Assembly: GCF_000787375.1 (NCBI RefSeq)
Contig: NZ_JRJU01000009.1
Coordinates: forward strand, 1-64,000
Length of the DNA: 64,000 bases
Origin: Halalkalibacter okhensis
GTDB taxonomy: Bacteria; Bacillota; Bacilli; Bacillales; Bacillaceae_D
Direction of reading: 5' to 3'
The notes beneath the pieces were generated by a model. It was not told where the DNA came from, ran no database searches, and saw only the letters and a list, made by a program, of their open reading frames with translations. Below, piece after piece: positions 8,879 to 18,401 of this stretch; the first letter of the stretch is position 1, and the number at the start of each line of letters is the position of its first letter. A program made the translations under genes and the position numbers.

Positions 8879-8953
8879 ACTCTTCACTCTCCTCATTTGA
8901 AATGGAGTAAAAGAAACGTAATGTCGCCCTTTTACTCCATATTATTTCTAGCA

Positions 8954-9781
8954 TTAAAAATCAAAATTATCAGGATCTGGACCTACACGCTCATCTTTAT
9001 TTAATTGATTGATTGCTTGCATGTCTTCTTCTGACAGGGAAAAATCGAATATATTTGCATTATCGATAATGCGCTCTTCTTTCACCGATTTAGGAATTGT
9101 AATAACTTCATTTTGCAAATCCCAACGTAAGATGACTTGTGCAGGTGACTTCTCATATTTAGCAGCAATAGAGGTGATTGTATCGTCTGTTAAAAGCTCC
9201 CCTTGCTTCAGTGGTGACCATGCTTCTAATTGAATCTCTTGCTCTTTACAAAACGCTCTCAACTCTAATTGAGCTAGATGTGGGTGGTACTCAACTTGGT
9301 TCACCATTGGCTTAATTTCAGCATCCTGTAATAAGTCTTTGAGATGATGAATGTGAAAATTACTAACGCCAATTGCTTTTACACGACCTTCTTTATAAAG
9401 CATTTCTAAAGCTTTCCATGTGTCCTTGTATGTTCCTGCTTTTGGCCAATGAATCAAATAAAGATCCAAGTAATCAAGACCAAGCTTATTTAAACTTGTA
9501 TCGAATGCTTTTAAAGTAGACTCATACCCTTGATCGGCGTTCCACACTTTAGATGTAATAAAGAGATCGCTACGCTCCACTCCTGATTCCTTAATGGCCT
9601 TGCCAACTCCCTCTTCATTTCCGTAAATAGCAGCGGTATCAATACTACGATAGCCTGCTTTGATTGCGGCTAAAACCGAATCAACAACCTCTTGACCATC
9701 CTCTACTTTGAATACGCCTAAACCAAACCATGGCATTTCTACACCATTATGTAACGTTACAGTAGACTGTAATGTAACCAT
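8954..9781 (-). CDS. Aldo/keto reductase (YvgN/YtbE glyoxal-reductase type)
   Basis: The 275-residue protein matches the short AKR5 group. It contains NGVEMPWFGLGVF, YRSIDTAAIYGNE (catalytic Asp and Tyr), ITSKVWN (Lys), YLIHWP (His), IGVSNF, and the NADP-binding IPKSVKEERI. Relatives YvgN/YtbE reduce methylglyoxal, glyoxal and other aldehydes. ATG 9781 follows AGGAGGGG; a TTG one codon earlier is less well spaced. The neighbouring reductase is a different subfamily, so this is not a recent tandem duplication. Confidence 0.9.
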   Translation of the reverse strand: MVTLQSTVTLHNGVEMPWFGLGVFKVEDGQEVVDSVLAAIKAGYRSIDTAAIYGNEEGVGKAIKESGVERSDLFITSKVWNADQGYESTLKAFDTSLNKLGLDYLDLYLIHWPKAGTYKDTWKALEMLYKEGRVKAIGVSNFHIHHLKDLLQDAEIKPMVNQVEYHPHLAQLELRAFCKEQEIQLEAWSPLKQGELLTDDTITSIAAKYEKSPAQVILRWDLQNEVITIPKSVKEERIIDNANIFDFSLSEEDMQAINQLNKDERVGPDPDNFDF

Positions 9782-9842
9782 CAATATCCCCTCCTATATA
9801 GATATTATCCACCATTTACCTTTAAAATGAAAACGATTTGCT

Positions 9843-12137
9843 CTATTTCCGGTGATGATAGGTTTCTATTGACACATCGGACATTAGGCCGCTCTTCTCT
9901 TTAACATAAATTAGTTCTAATGAATGCATCGCTCTCGTACAAACCGTGTACAATAACTTTCGCTCCGTTTCCTTGTTATATGAAGAGTTTGAAGCATTGT
10001 AAACAACAACAGCATCAAACTCTACCCCCTTAGCTAAATAAGAAGGAATAATTAACACGGCTGATTCATACCCTGTTGAATTTTTTTTGATTAATCGTAC
10101 ATCAAGGTTTTCTTTCATTTCTTTGTACAAACGTTCACTTTCCGCAGCAGTCTTACAAATAATGGCCACTGTTGGATACTTTTCTTTCAATTTCCTTACT
10201 CTTCCAATTAATAATTCATTCATGTGTTCATACGAATCCGCTTTCCAACAAGTTGGTTTCTCACCTTCCCTGTTAAAAGGATCGATTTGTGCATGGATGA
10301 TCCTCTTGGCAAAGTCTATAATTTGTTTTGTTGATCTATAGCTTTGTGTTAACTCATATTTCTCAATCTCCTCTTTATCATATAGAGATTCTAATGCAGA
10401 AAAGCTACTTATTTTTGAGTGGGCGTAGATCGATTGATTTTTATCACCTAATACCGTCAACTTTGCCCTAGGGAACATATTTTTTATAAAGGCAAATTGA
10501 AAGGGTGAATAATCCTGAGCTTCGTCGATAAATACATGGCGTATTCTTGTATTTACTTGAAAGCCTTCAAGCTTTCCTTTTAAATACAAAAATGGAGTGG
10601 CATCTTCATAAGGAAATATCGATTGCTTCATTTTAGTTATTGATTGATGGCACAACTCAACTGGCAAAGTCTTTTTAAGTAACTGTAAATAGATTGCCGG
10701 AACATCGATAAATCGAAGTTCCTTTATATTCTCTTTTATCTTTTTAAATCTTCTTTTGACGACAAGCGCTCGTAATATTTCTTGTTCTCGTTCGTATTCA
10801 TAAAACGAATCCGAGTCTTTCTTTTTTTCCTTTTCAACTTTATGATGAACCTTTAATAAAACTTCATTATCTAGAAGTTCAATTTCTTGCTCGACCCATT
10901 CCTTGTCCCGTTCTTGAAGTTCAATTCCCCTAACTTCTTTCAAAAGAAAATCAACAGTCATTTGAAAACGATTTGGGATAGATAGTGTTTGATCTACCTG
11001 ATAAAAATAAGATTTAATTTGCTCACTTGAAATCAATGTTTCTCCATTTAACTTAAGATCACAAAACATGAGTCCTTCTTTTTCAAGTGATTGAATAAAT
11101 CGATCCATCAATTGCATATATTCTAATGACGATTTCACTTTAATACTCTCAATTTTCCCCTCATATTCTTGGTCAGCATTCGCAGATAAAACATATTCCA
11201 TTTGATTAAAAGGATCTTCAAGTGTCCATGAATCACCTAGCCGATACTCTAAATAGGACTGAAACGTCGTTTGTTGCATATTTTCTTCCCCTAATTCCGG
11301 TAAAACGGTTGAAGTATAGCTGTTGAATAAAGGATTAGGAGAAAATAATACGACTTGATCGGCTTCAAGTGTTTTTCTAAAGCGATATAATAAATAAGCC
11401 ACACGTTGGAGAGCTGCTGATGTTTTTCCACTACCAGCAACACCTTGAACAATTAAAAGCTTCCCTCGGTCATTACGAATAATCTGATTTTGCTCCTTCT
11501 GGATAGTCGCAACAATATTCTTCATCTGGGAATCTGACTGTCTTCCTAATACTTCCTGGAGCATTTCATCTCCAATCGTAATACCTGTATTAAACATATG
11601 CTCGATTTGACCTTTGCGAATGATATACTGTTTTTTGATTTCAATATCTCCAGAGATCGGTCCAATCGGAGTCTCATACGTTCCAGGGCCAGGGCCATAA
11701 TCATAATACAAACTAGAAATTGGCGCACGCCAGTCATACACATAAAAATCTACACCATTTTTATCCACGAAAGACGATGTCCCTATGTAAACAGATTCTG
11801 CTTCTGTTTCGCCTTCTTCTAAAAAATCAATACGCCCAAAATAAGGAGACTCCTTTAACTTATGTAAACTCTTCAATTGTTTTATATCATGCTGATGACT
11901 TCGTTCTCTCTCAGACATAAGTTCGGCCTGTTGCTTAATGCTAGCATGTGTTTCAGCTGCATCATCAGCTGTATCAAAATTAACCGTTACGTCATCCCAG
12001 AATTTCTTACGGATATCAAGAACATCTGCTTTAACTTCACCCAATTTTCCTTGTAGTTCATCTTCTCTTTTTTTCACTTCTTGAACGACTAAATCTACCC
12101 TCTGTTGTTCCTCTTGCCATTCTGTATGACGACTCAT
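9843..12137 (-). CDS. helD: RNA polymerase recycling helicase HelD
   Basis: The 764-residue superfamily 1 helicase-like protein has a coiled-coil N terminus (about 1-100), the Walker A GVAGSGKTSA near residue 232, IDEAQDYS (Walker B), GDKNQSIY and a C-terminal VVVYNA / LYTVCTRAM region. This is the HelD architecture: it binds stalled RNA polymerase and releases DNA and RNA using ATP. The start was moved to ATG 12137-12135 because AGGAG within the longer frame sits seven bases upstream of it. Length agrees with B. subtilis HelD (about 774). Confidence 0.9.
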   Translation of the reverse strand: MSRHTEWQEEQQRVDLVVQEVKKREDELQGKLGEVKADVLDIRKKFWDDVTVNFDTADDAAETHASIKQQAELMSERERSHQHDIKQLKSLHKLKESPYFGRIDFLEEGETEAESVYIGTSSFVDKNGVDFYVYDWRAPISSLYYDYGPGPGTYETPIGPISGDIEIKKQYIIRKGQIEHMFNTGITIGDEMLQEVLGRQSDSQMKNIVATIQKEQNQIIRNDRGKLLIVQGVAGSGKTSAALQRVAYLLYRFRKTLEADQVVLFSPNPLFNSYTSTVLPELGEENMQQTTFQSYLEYRLGDSWTLEDPFNQMEYVLSANADQEYEGKIESIKVKSSLEYMQLMDRFIQSLEKEGLMFCDLKLNGETLISSEQIKSYFYQVDQTLSIPNRFQMTVDFLLKEVRGIELQERDKEWVEQEIELLDNEVLLKVHHKVEKEKKKDSDSFYEYEREQEILRALVVKRRFKKIKENIKELRFIDVPAIYLQLLKKTLPVELCHQSITKMKQSIFPYEDATPFLYLKGKLEGFQVNTRIRHVFIDEAQDYSPFQFAFIKNMFPRAKLTVLGDKNQSIYAHSKISSFSALESLYDKEEIEKYELTQSYRSTKQIIDFAKRIIHAQIDPFNREGEKPTCWKADSYEHMNELLIGRVRKLKEKYPTVAIICKTAAESERLYKEMKENLDVRLIKKNSTGYESAVLIIPSYLAKGVEFDAVVVYNASNSSYNKETERKLLYTVCTRAMHSLELIYVKEKSGLMSDVSIETYHHRK

Positions 12138-12289
12138 CGACCCACTCCTCAAACCACATATTATTGCTTATTAGCTGGTATATACATATTTCAATAAGGA
12201 TATGCATGTATCCTCTTTTCTTTCTGTATAAAAGACCGACATTGACACAAATTAAAGTTACTAAAATTAGAGCAAAAGGGGAAATTATT

Positions 12290-12544
12290 ATGGCATCTGA
12301 TGATTATATTGAAGAATGCTTATATCGGGTACAAAATTTAATCGATCGCGCGTTAACGGAACTGATGGAAGTGAAAATGATTCGTGAAAACGATCCGACT
12401 GAATATGCTTTTATTCAGAAAGAGCTTGCTGATTTACAAGGAGAAGTCAATGAGCTTGTAAGCGAGTATAATCAGGATCCTCGCTTAGAAGATGCCCAAA
12501 AACGATTAAATGAGGTACGTGAAATTATGATAAAAGGGATATAA
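12290..12544 (+). CDS. Small charged helical protein, DUF2524/YtzC-like
   Basis: The start is ATG 12290, after AAAAGGGG; the longer frame from 12164 adds a non-conserved leader. The 84-residue acidic, all-helical protein (EECLYRVQNLIDRALTEL ... RLEDAQKRLNEVRE) looks like the small Bacillus DUF2524 (YtzC) group. That assignment is from remembered pattern rather than a search. Function unknown. It is divergent from helD. Confidence 0.7.
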   Translation: MASDDYIEECLYRVQNLIDRALTELMEVKMIRENDPTEYAFIQKELADLQGEVNELVSEYNQDPRLEDAQKRLNEVREIMIKGI

Positions 12545-12601
12545 CAACTATTGAGATCAACAAACATTCGCTGGGATGAGCCACTCTTTCTATAACAAAG
12601 C

Positions 12602-12645
12602 ATAAGGCTACTGTCAGCCTAAATCAGCTTTACCAGTAGCCTTAT
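12602..12645. terminator. Bidirectional terminator
   Basis: Perfect 12-bp arms ATAAGGCTACTG / CAGTAGCCTTAT with a 20-nt loop lie between the convergent DUF2524-like gene and mhqD. Confidence 0.7.
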
Positions 12646-12664
12646 CTTATTCGTAGTCATTACA

Positions 12665-13276
12665 TTACGTGCGGTAATTAAGATCAAACCATTCTTTTGC
12701 TTTTTCTACTTCTTCTCTAACAAGTTGATGTCCTCCATCTACCCAATATTCCGTTACCTTTGCATCGGCTTTCTCTAAGTCTCGGGCTAATTCCTTTGTT
12801 TCCTCTAATGGAATAAGCGGATCGCGCTTTCCTGCACCGATGAATACAGCCGTTTCTGACAGATTAGGAATGTCCACCCCACGCCTAGGAACCATTGCGT
12901 GAAATAGAATCGCTCCATGTAAAGCTTGTTCATGATGATACATCATGCTAGCTGCGATATTAGCTCCATTTGAATAACCGATGGCAACGACATAGTTACG
13001 ATCAAATTCATACGTTTTTGCACTTTCGTTGACAAATTCCGTTAATTCTTTTGTACGAAACAGCAAATCTTCTTCGTCAAATACACCCTCTGCCAATCTA
13101 CGAAAGAAACGCGGCATCCCATTTTCTAAAACATTTCCTCTTACACTTAAAATGTTTGCATCCGGAGCGATCATATTAGCTAAAGGCAATAGATCTTGCT
13201 CATTCCCACCTGTTCCATGTAATAATAATAACGTTGGTAATTCCTGATTTGTTCCATTAGTATAGATATGTTTCAT
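12665..13276 (-). CDS. mhqD: Alpha/beta hydrolase, phospholipase/carboxylesterase (MhqD-like)
   Basis: The 203-residue hydrolase has LLHGTGGNE (oxyanion region, 19-27), the nucleophile motif GYSNG (Ser about 102), GKRDPLIP (acid Asp) and GGHQL (His). This is the small esterase type found next to MhqO dioxygenases. In B. subtilis MhqD belongs to the regulon induced by methylhydroquinone and catechol. Here it is the last gene of mhqR-mhqO-mhqD, beginning 6 bases after mhqO, which supports a shared role in handling ring-cleavage products or quinone adducts. Confidence 0.88.
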   Translation of the reverse strand: MKHIYTNGTNQELPTLLLLHGTGGNEQDLLPLANMIAPDANILSVRGNVLENGMPRFFRRLAEGVFDEEDLLFRTKELTEFVNESAKTYEFDRNYVVAIGYSNGANIAASMMYHHEQALHGAILFHAMVPRRGVDIPNLSETAVFIGAGKRDPLIPLEETKELARDLEKADAKVTEYWVDGGHQLVREEVEKAKEWFDLNYRT

Positions 13277-13282
13277 TTTAAT

Positions 13283-14263
13283 TTACTCCTTTGTATTTAA
13301 CGGTTTTAATTTCGCTTCAATTTCAGTACGTTGGTTTTCAAAATATGGTGGCAACGAAAGGTTTTCTCCTAGATTCTCAAATGATTCATCTCCTTCAAAA
13401 CCTGGCCCATCAGTAGCAAGCTCAAATAATATCCCGTTTGGTTCGCGGAAATATAGTGAACGGAAGTAATATCTTTCAACAAATCCTGAATTCGGCAAAC
13501 GAAGCTGCTTTAAATAATCGACCCATTTTTTGAGCTCTTCTTCCGTCTCTACTCGGAAAGCAACATGATGGACGCTTCCTCGTCCAGGGCGCTCTCTTGA
13601 TAGATCCGAACGCTCCTCAAGATAGACTTCCGCTCCCGTCCCCCCTTCACCTGTTTCAAAGACACGAACATTTGGTTGGCCCTCTATTAGAGATGGATAG
13701 GAGTCTTTCTCACGATATCCCAAAACCTCCGTTAGGATTTTGGCCGTAATATCAGACTTAGGTACAGTCAATTGCACTGGTCCTAGACCGATAATTCCAT
13801 ATTCAACGGGTACAGGGCTTTGATCCCAAGGTTTCCCACCTGCTACACCTTGATTTGTTTCGTCTGACACGAGTTCAAGGCGTTGCCCTTCAAAATCTTG
13901 AAAGCTAAGAACTTTACGCCCATACCTTGTGATGATGTCATCATGCTTTACTTCAAATTCTTCCAAACGTTTTTTCCAATAATGAATGGCTTCGTCACTT
14001 GCTACACGCAGGGACGTTAACGAAATGCTGTTATTGCCATAGTACGTCGTTCCGGCATGAGGAATTTCAAAAAATGTTAAATCCGTACCAGGATTCCCAC
14101 GTTCATCGGCATAAAATAAGTGATAGACAGACGTATCATCTTGATTAATTGATTTTTTCACTAATCGAAGACCTAGAACTTTTGTATAAAAGCGATAATT
14201 TTCTTTCGCATTAGCCGTAATAGCTGAAACGTGATGTTGACCTAATAATGGTTTTACGTTCAT
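13283..14263 (-). CDS. mhqO: Ring-cleaving (VOC family) dioxygenase MhqO
   Basis: The 326-residue protein has two vicinal-oxygen-chelate halves. The first begins LGQHHVSAITANAKENYRFY and the second GLGPVQLTVP. Metal ligands are expected at the His in GQHHV, the His in GSVHHVAF and the Glu in GILFELATD. The family opens hydroquinone or catechol rings and is controlled by MhqR in Bacillus. A strong AGGAGAG site precedes ATG 14263. It sits between the regulator and the esterase. Confidence 0.9.
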   Translation of the reverse strand: MNVKPLLGQHHVSAITANAKENYRFYTKVLGLRLVKKSINQDDTSVYHLFYADERGNPGTDLTFFEIPHAGTTYYGNNSISLTSLRVASDEAIHYWKKRLEEFEVKHDDIITRYGRKVLSFQDFEGQRLELVSDETNQGVAGGKPWDQSPVPVEYGIIGLGPVQLTVPKSDITAKILTEVLGYREKDSYPSLIEGQPNVRVFETGEGGTGAEVYLEERSDLSRERPGRGSVHHVAFRVETEEELKKWVDYLKQLRLPNSGFVERYYFRSLYFREPNGILFELATDGPGFEGDESFENLGENLSLPPYFENQRTEIEAKLKPLNTKE

Positions 14264-14289
14264 TTTTTTCTCTCCTTTTATATGTGTGT

Positions 14290-14721
14290 TTACGATTCTA
14301 ATTTTTTTAAAATAGCCAGCAATTGTTTCTGTTCCATTCGATCTAGCTTTTGAAATTGTGCTGCTTGAAATGATTCTTGGATAGGGACCACTTCTTCATA
14401 AAGTTGTTGACCTTTTTCAGTTAGTGTTAATAATTTTGTTCGCCATTCTTGTTTACGCATAATGAGCTCAAGTTTCTCCATTTTCGTAAGCATTTGAGTA
14501 ATGTTTCCTTTACTGACTAATAATTTATCAGCTAACTCTTGCTGTGATATCGGCTGTCGGGCGCCAACTTGTGCGAGTAGATCAAATTGTGCTATGGTCA
14601 GCCCCCATTTTTTCACATGTTGGTTCGATAAGCGATTACTTTGATTATAAAAGCGAGCTAAACGGAACCATAGTAATAGGCCAAGTCTAACATCTGTTTT
14701 TCCTTTGTCTTCCTTGGGCAA
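14290..14721 (-). CDS. mhqR: MarR-type repressor MhqR
   Basis: The 143-residue winged-helix protein carries the MarR pattern: WGLTIAQFDLLAQVG, ISQQELADKLLVSKGNITQMLTKME (recognition helix) and an RTKLLTLTEKG wing. It heads the mhqO-mhqD operon, so by analogy with B. subtilis MhqR it represses the operon until electrophiles (quinones, diamide) inactivate it. I see no cysteine in the protein, so any thiol switch would have to work differently. The start is TTG 14721 after AGGAG. A perfect operator-like repeat lies just upstream. Confidence 0.85.
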   Translation of the reverse strand: MPKEDKGKTDVRLGLLLWFRLARFYNQSNRLSNQHVKKWGLTIAQFDLLAQVGARQPISQQELADKLLVSKGNITQMLTKMEKLELIMRKQEWRTKLLTLTEKGQQLYEEVVPIQESFQAAQFQKLDRMEQKQLLAILKKLES

Positions 14722-14746
14722 GTGATCTCACTCCTTTACTAATGCC

Positions 14747-14774
14747 GTTATCAGTTTATAACTAAACTGATAAC
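14747..14774 (-). promoter_or_regulatory. Candidate MhqR operator
   Basis: GTTATCAGTTTA and its exact complement TAAACTGATAAC flank a 4-nt centre, 26 bases upstream of the mhqR start. Size, symmetry and place suit a MarR dimer site for autoregulation. There is no T run, so it is not a terminator. The sequence differs from the B. subtilis MhqR box as I remember it. Confidence 0.6.
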
Positions 14775-14918
14775 TTGTAAAGAGTTTACTACTAACTTTT
14801 TTAAAGTGTTTATTTTGTCTACGATTATTATTTTTCTTCTATTTTTGGGTTTTAACCTGCTATATTTTGTTATTTATAGTTAACCTTCCCGGTCATAATT
14901 GATATTTTTCCGACAAAA

Positions 14919-14945
14919 AAAGAGGACAACCAATTTGCCCTCTTT
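14919..14945 (-). terminator. Intrinsic terminator after the HAD gene
   Basis: AAAGAGG-A-CAA pairs with TTG-C-CCTCTTT. On the minus strand it is followed by seven T residues, immediately after the HAD stop codon. Confidence 0.8.
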
Positions 14946-14949
14946 CTAC

Positions 14950-15738
14950 TTACTTGCTCATCGTATCAAGAATGTCATACAACTCTTCTAAATGTGTAAT
15001 TTCAAAATCTGGTCTGACTTCATTTCTTTCTTTCTTGTGGCGATTTATCCAAACAGATTGCATTCCAACACGAGAAGCACCTAAAATATCTGTCATTAAA
15101 TTATCCCCTACCATGATTGCTTCATCTTTCGTCAGTTCCATCTTCTCTAATGCGTGTTCAAAAATCGTTGGGTCTGGTTTCCCTCTACCAAACGCACCAG
15201 AGATAATAATGTGATCAAAATATGGAACAAGCTCTGGTGTAATCTCCAACTTTGTATTCTGTAAATCTGGAGATCCATTTGTTAAAAGTAATAATTTGTA
15301 TTTCCCTTTTAATTCATCTAATACTCGGAATGACTCATCATAAACGAATGGATGCTTGCGTCTTTCAGCAGGAAATCTCTCCGCTAACTCGTAACCAAAG
15401 TCTGGATCATCCACTCCAAGTGCTTTTAAGCCTCTTGTCCATGCATCTTTACGATAAGATGGAACAATTTCTTTCATCTTTCTGAAGTTATCATCATCAT
15501 CTAGAAAGTTCCCCCATAATCCTTCAAATGGGTTAATCCCGATCATTTTTGTAAAATCATACGTTTCATAACTAGCATACAACTCACTTGCTTCCTTACG
15601 AACCGCTTCTTCCAATGCATCCACATCAAGGTTGTATTTGTCAGCTGCGACTTTACAAGTGGATTCAAATGCCTTTTTCACACTGCGTTGGTCCCAAAGC
15701 AATGTATCATCAAGATCAAAAAATATGGCTTTAATCAT
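14950..15738 (-). CDS. HAD-superfamily hydrolase (YfnB/YjjG-like phosphatase)
   Basis: The 262-residue product starts at ATG 15738, after GAGAGG; the GTG at 15759 lacks a site. It shows HAD motif I ([10 protein letters not shown], nucleophile Asp), motif II (LLLTNGSP), motif III Lys (GRGKPDP) and motif IV ([13 protein letters not shown]). The helical cap lies between motifs I and II (C1 type). Relatives dephosphorylate nucleotides or small phosphoesters in the cytosol. The substrate here is not determinable. Confidence 0.88.
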   Translation of the reverse strand: MIKAIFFDLDDTLLWDQRSVKKAFESTCKVAADKYNLDVDALEEAVRKEASELYASYETYDFTKMIGINPFEGLWGNFLDDDDNFRKMKEIVPSYRKDAWTRGLKALGVDDPDFGYELAERFPAERRKHPFVYDESFRVLDELKGKYKLLLLTNGSPDLQNTKLEITPELVPYFDHIIISGAFGRGKPDPTIFEHALEKMELTKDEAIMVGDNLMTDILGASRVGMQSVWINRHKKERNEVRPDFEITHLEELYDILDTMSK

Positions 15739-15918
15739 TACCCAATCCTCTCCCACCACAATAGATTCATTTACTAGATTACCGAACTCGTTCTCATAAG
15801 TAAATAGAATCCGTAATCAGAGACATTAAAAAGTCTTTTTAGAAGATTCAAGGAAGCTACAGATGGCTCGGTTCAAAGCAGACTTAAATCAAGCAGCTGT
15901 TTCGCTATTTGCGAAAAA

Positions 15919-15951
15919 CCACTGAAAAAAGTTGCATCCTTTTTTCAGTGG
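15919..15951 (-). terminator. Intrinsic terminator after the helicase gene
   Basis: CCACTGAAAAAA pairs perfectly with TTTTTTCAGTGG around a 9-nt loop, seven bases past the helicase stop codon. Confidence 0.75.
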
Positions 15952-15957
15952 CTACTT

Positions 15958-17907
15958 TTATCGTTGCTTCTTCAGTTCTACACCTTCAGGTAAAACTTCT
16001 TTTACAACTGATAACAAGTGGTTATCCTTGTATAATTGTTCATCAAAAATAGTTGCAATCCCTTTATCCTCATGTGTTCGAATTAACCGGCCTACCCCTT
16101 GACGCAAACGAAGTAACATATATGGAATATCTACTTCATTAAGAGAATCGCTCGCTGCATTTCTTTTTGCCGCAAAGACAGGGTCATTTGGCGGGAATGG
16201 CAGGGACCAAATCATAACATTAGATAATGATTCACCTGGTATATCGAGACCCTCCCACAAACTGAGGGCACAGAGAACTGAATTTGTTTCTTGTTGAAAG
16301 TTTGATATCAGTTGACTAATTTCCTGATCTCCTTCAAACAACAGATCCCACTTGGCAAAATCGTGATCTTCAGTCGCCAATTGTTTAAATTGATGAAGTT
16401 CCTCTTCACTTCTAAAAAGAAGTAGCGCTCTTCCGTTTGTTTCTTCAAGCAACGTTTTCGCATAATGAACTTTATCTTTTACTGATTGAATAACAGGCGC
16501 AAACAGTTCCATTTGTTCACTATATTCAAATGGAGAATCAACAGAAAATGATAAATAATCTTTAATCCCTATGCTATTTGCCAAGTACTCAAATGAATCA
16601 CTCGTAGACAATGTAGCTGATGTAAATAAAAATGGTAGTTTTTTTGAAAAAACCTTTTCTTTTAATACTTCTTCAACTACTCTTGGCATGATAACTAGAG
16701 TAACTCCTGATTCTCCATCTTCAACCCAAGAGATCACATTTTCAACACTGACAAAAATCTTCAGCGCGTGATGAATCATATCAAGGTGTTCTTCAACAAT
16801 TTTAAGTTGATATGGATCAATCGTATACATTTCACTTTCAAAGACCATTTCATCCTCTAACCTTGCTATTAATTCGACCAATCGTTTAGCTTCCCCCAGT
16901 AACTCTTTTGAAAAACTAATTTCTTTTCGGTCAGACCCTTCTACTTTTTTGGAATGGTCACGTAACACATATGAGAAATGAAAGCTTTGTGAAATAAGCT
17001 CATCGACAAGTACAGCAAATTCTTCTCTGACATCGTTTTCCAATAAACGAGTTAATAGCTCCTCAATGACGTCATGACGCATCTTGTATGTGAGTGCTTT
17101 TTGAGCAGCAACTTCTAGTAAATGGCCCTCATCAAATATCACCGTGCTCGCTTCTGGTAAAAGTGGAAGCTGCCCTTCACGAATTCTTGAATCATATGTC
17201 CAAACATGCTCCATATAAAAGTCATGAGAACAAATAAGCAAATCGGTAGACTTACGATAATGGTCGCGTGAAAGTGTCTGCCCACAGCGATGGCGTTTAT
17301 CACATACGAAGCAATCCTGAAATGAATCCCAGCCAATTTTATTCCACTCTTCATCATTTAAATACGGATATTCCTTGCGATCACCATAATGGTGAAAGGA
17401 TTGTAACGTTTGATTGGAATGGACGAAAGCTGGCAGTTCGACGTGAATGTTATCATACATTTCATCATAGTCGTCTTTTGAGCGTTCCTCATCGAGCTTT
17501 TGTAAGCAAAGATATTGATCTTTTGATTTTGCTAATCTGGCATCAATAGTTAAACCTAAGATGTTAGACAGTTTTTCTATGTCCCCACCTTTTTTAATCA
17601 ACTGCTCAATAAGTGACTCATCAGCGCAGGCAATAATTGCAGGCTTTCCAATATATCTAGCATAACAAAGTGCATAGAGGAGATAGACGATCGTTTTCCC
17701 TGTTCCTACACCTGCTTCCGCAAACATGATTTTCTTGTCAATAAATGCTTTTTCAATTTGAAATGCCATGTAAATTTGTTCATCTCTAAGCTCCAGGCCA
17801 GCATCGGGCAAAATATCGTAAAATACATCCCCAATCCACTCATTTAATTTTTCAAAAAAGGGCTGGCTTCTATCGTAAGCAAATGGTAATCGATTATTCG
17901 TTTTCAA
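15958..17907 (-). CDS. ypvA: DinG/XPD-type ATP-dependent DNA helicase (YpvA-like)
   Basis: The 649-residue superfamily 2 helicase has Walker A AEAGVGTGKT (63-72), FDEGH as the DEAH box, and a C-terminal RLRQGVGRLIRTHEDKG. Cysteines in QYLCLQK, QDCFVCDK and HRCGQ are spaced like the four Cys that hold the Fe-S cluster of XPD/DinG helicases. It lacks an N-terminal exonuclease domain, as in B. subtilis YpvA and E. coli YoaA. A role in unwinding damaged or R-loop DNA is inferred. The start is TTG after CGGAGG. Confidence 0.87.
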   Translation of the reverse strand: MKTNNRLPFAYDRSQPFFEKLNEWIGDVFYDILPDAGLELRDEQIYMAFQIEKAFIDKKIMFAEAGVGTGKTIVYLLYALCYARYIGKPAIIACADESLIEQLIKKGGDIEKLSNILGLTIDARLAKSKDQYLCLQKLDEERSKDDYDEMYDNIHVELPAFVHSNQTLQSFHHYGDRKEYPYLNDEEWNKIGWDSFQDCFVCDKRHRCGQTLSRDHYRKSTDLLICSHDFYMEHVWTYDSRIREGQLPLLPEASTVIFDEGHLLEVAAQKALTYKMRHDVIEELLTRLLENDVREEFAVLVDELISQSFHFSYVLRDHSKKVEGSDRKEISFSKELLGEAKRLVELIARLEDEMVFESEMYTIDPYQLKIVEEHLDMIHHALKIFVSVENVISWVEDGESGVTLVIMPRVVEEVLKEKVFSKKLPFLFTSATLSTSDSFEYLANSIGIKDYLSFSVDSPFEYSEQMELFAPVIQSVKDKVHYAKTLLEETNGRALLLFRSEEELHQFKQLATEDHDFAKWDLLFEGDQEISQLISNFQQETNSVLCALSLWEGLDIPGESLSNVMIWSLPFPPNDPVFAAKRNAASDSLNEVDIPYMLLRLRQGVGRLIRTHEDKGIATIFDEQLYKDNHLLSVVKEVLPEGVELKKQR

Positions 17908-18079
17908 AAAAAATCCTCCGTATCATCATAAAAAGTCAATAGATCATTATCTTAGAAAAATCGCATTTTGTCAAAGTCTATCTTAAAGTAAGGTCACTAA
18001 AAAGGTAATGTTCTTCTCCTTTTTCAGTGGCTTAGATTTTCGCCTTTTTCAGTGGCCTTTCCAAGCTTGTTTTAAAAAC

Positions 18080-18109
18080 AAAAGACAACCAAATGATTGG
18101 TTGCCTTTT
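18080..18109 (-). terminator. Intrinsic terminator after the YciI gene
   Basis: AAAAG-A-CAACCAA pairs with TTGGTTG-C-CTTTT around ATGA. The minus-strand tail is T-rich. Confidence 0.7.
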
Positions 18110-18118
18110 GCTTGTACA

Positions 18119-18382
18119 TCACACTTGAACCATGCCCCATTCGTGTAATTGTAAGCTCCTGACGCCTTTTACAACATAAGGATCTTTCTCCGCTAGTTGT
18201 CTCGCCTCTTCTAATGTATCGGCCTTATAAATAACAAGTCCCCCTGCACCATCTGTAAAAGGACCCTTCGCAAAGATTTTTCCCTCCCTTTCAAGCTTTT
18301 CAAGAAAATCTAAATGTTCGGCACGATATGTAGCATTTAATTCAGGTTTTTCCATTAATAAAATAGCAGCAAAATAAGACAC
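18119..18382 (-). CDS. YciI family protein
   Basis: The 87-residue protein has the YciI fold pattern, including YRAEHLDFLEKLEREGKIFAKGPF, the GGLVIYKADTLEEARQLAEKDPY segment in two halves, and a final HEWG. The conserved His and Asp of the ferredoxin-like active site are present. The start is placed at GTG 18382, six bases after AAGAGGAGG; the ATG codons upstream lie within or against that site. Function is unknown (dimeric stress-response or dechlorination-like enzymes in the family). It follows the CBS gene closely, so the two are probably cotranscribed. Confidence 0.85.
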   Translation of the reverse strand: MSYFAAILLMEKPELNATYRAEHLDFLEKLEREGKIFAKGPFTDGAGGLVIYKADTLEEARQLAEKDPYVVKGVRSLQLHEWGMVQV

Positions 18383-18401
18383 GAACATCCTCCTCTTCAT
18401 T

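Noticed and set aside
8896-8898. ATG start for the first aldo/keto reductase
   Set aside because: No ribosome site upstream of it, and the AGGAG inside the extension sits at proper distance from the TTG at 8878.
7895-9781. Recent tandem duplication of aldo/keto reductases
   Set aside because: The two belong to different subfamilies with different motifs and lengths.
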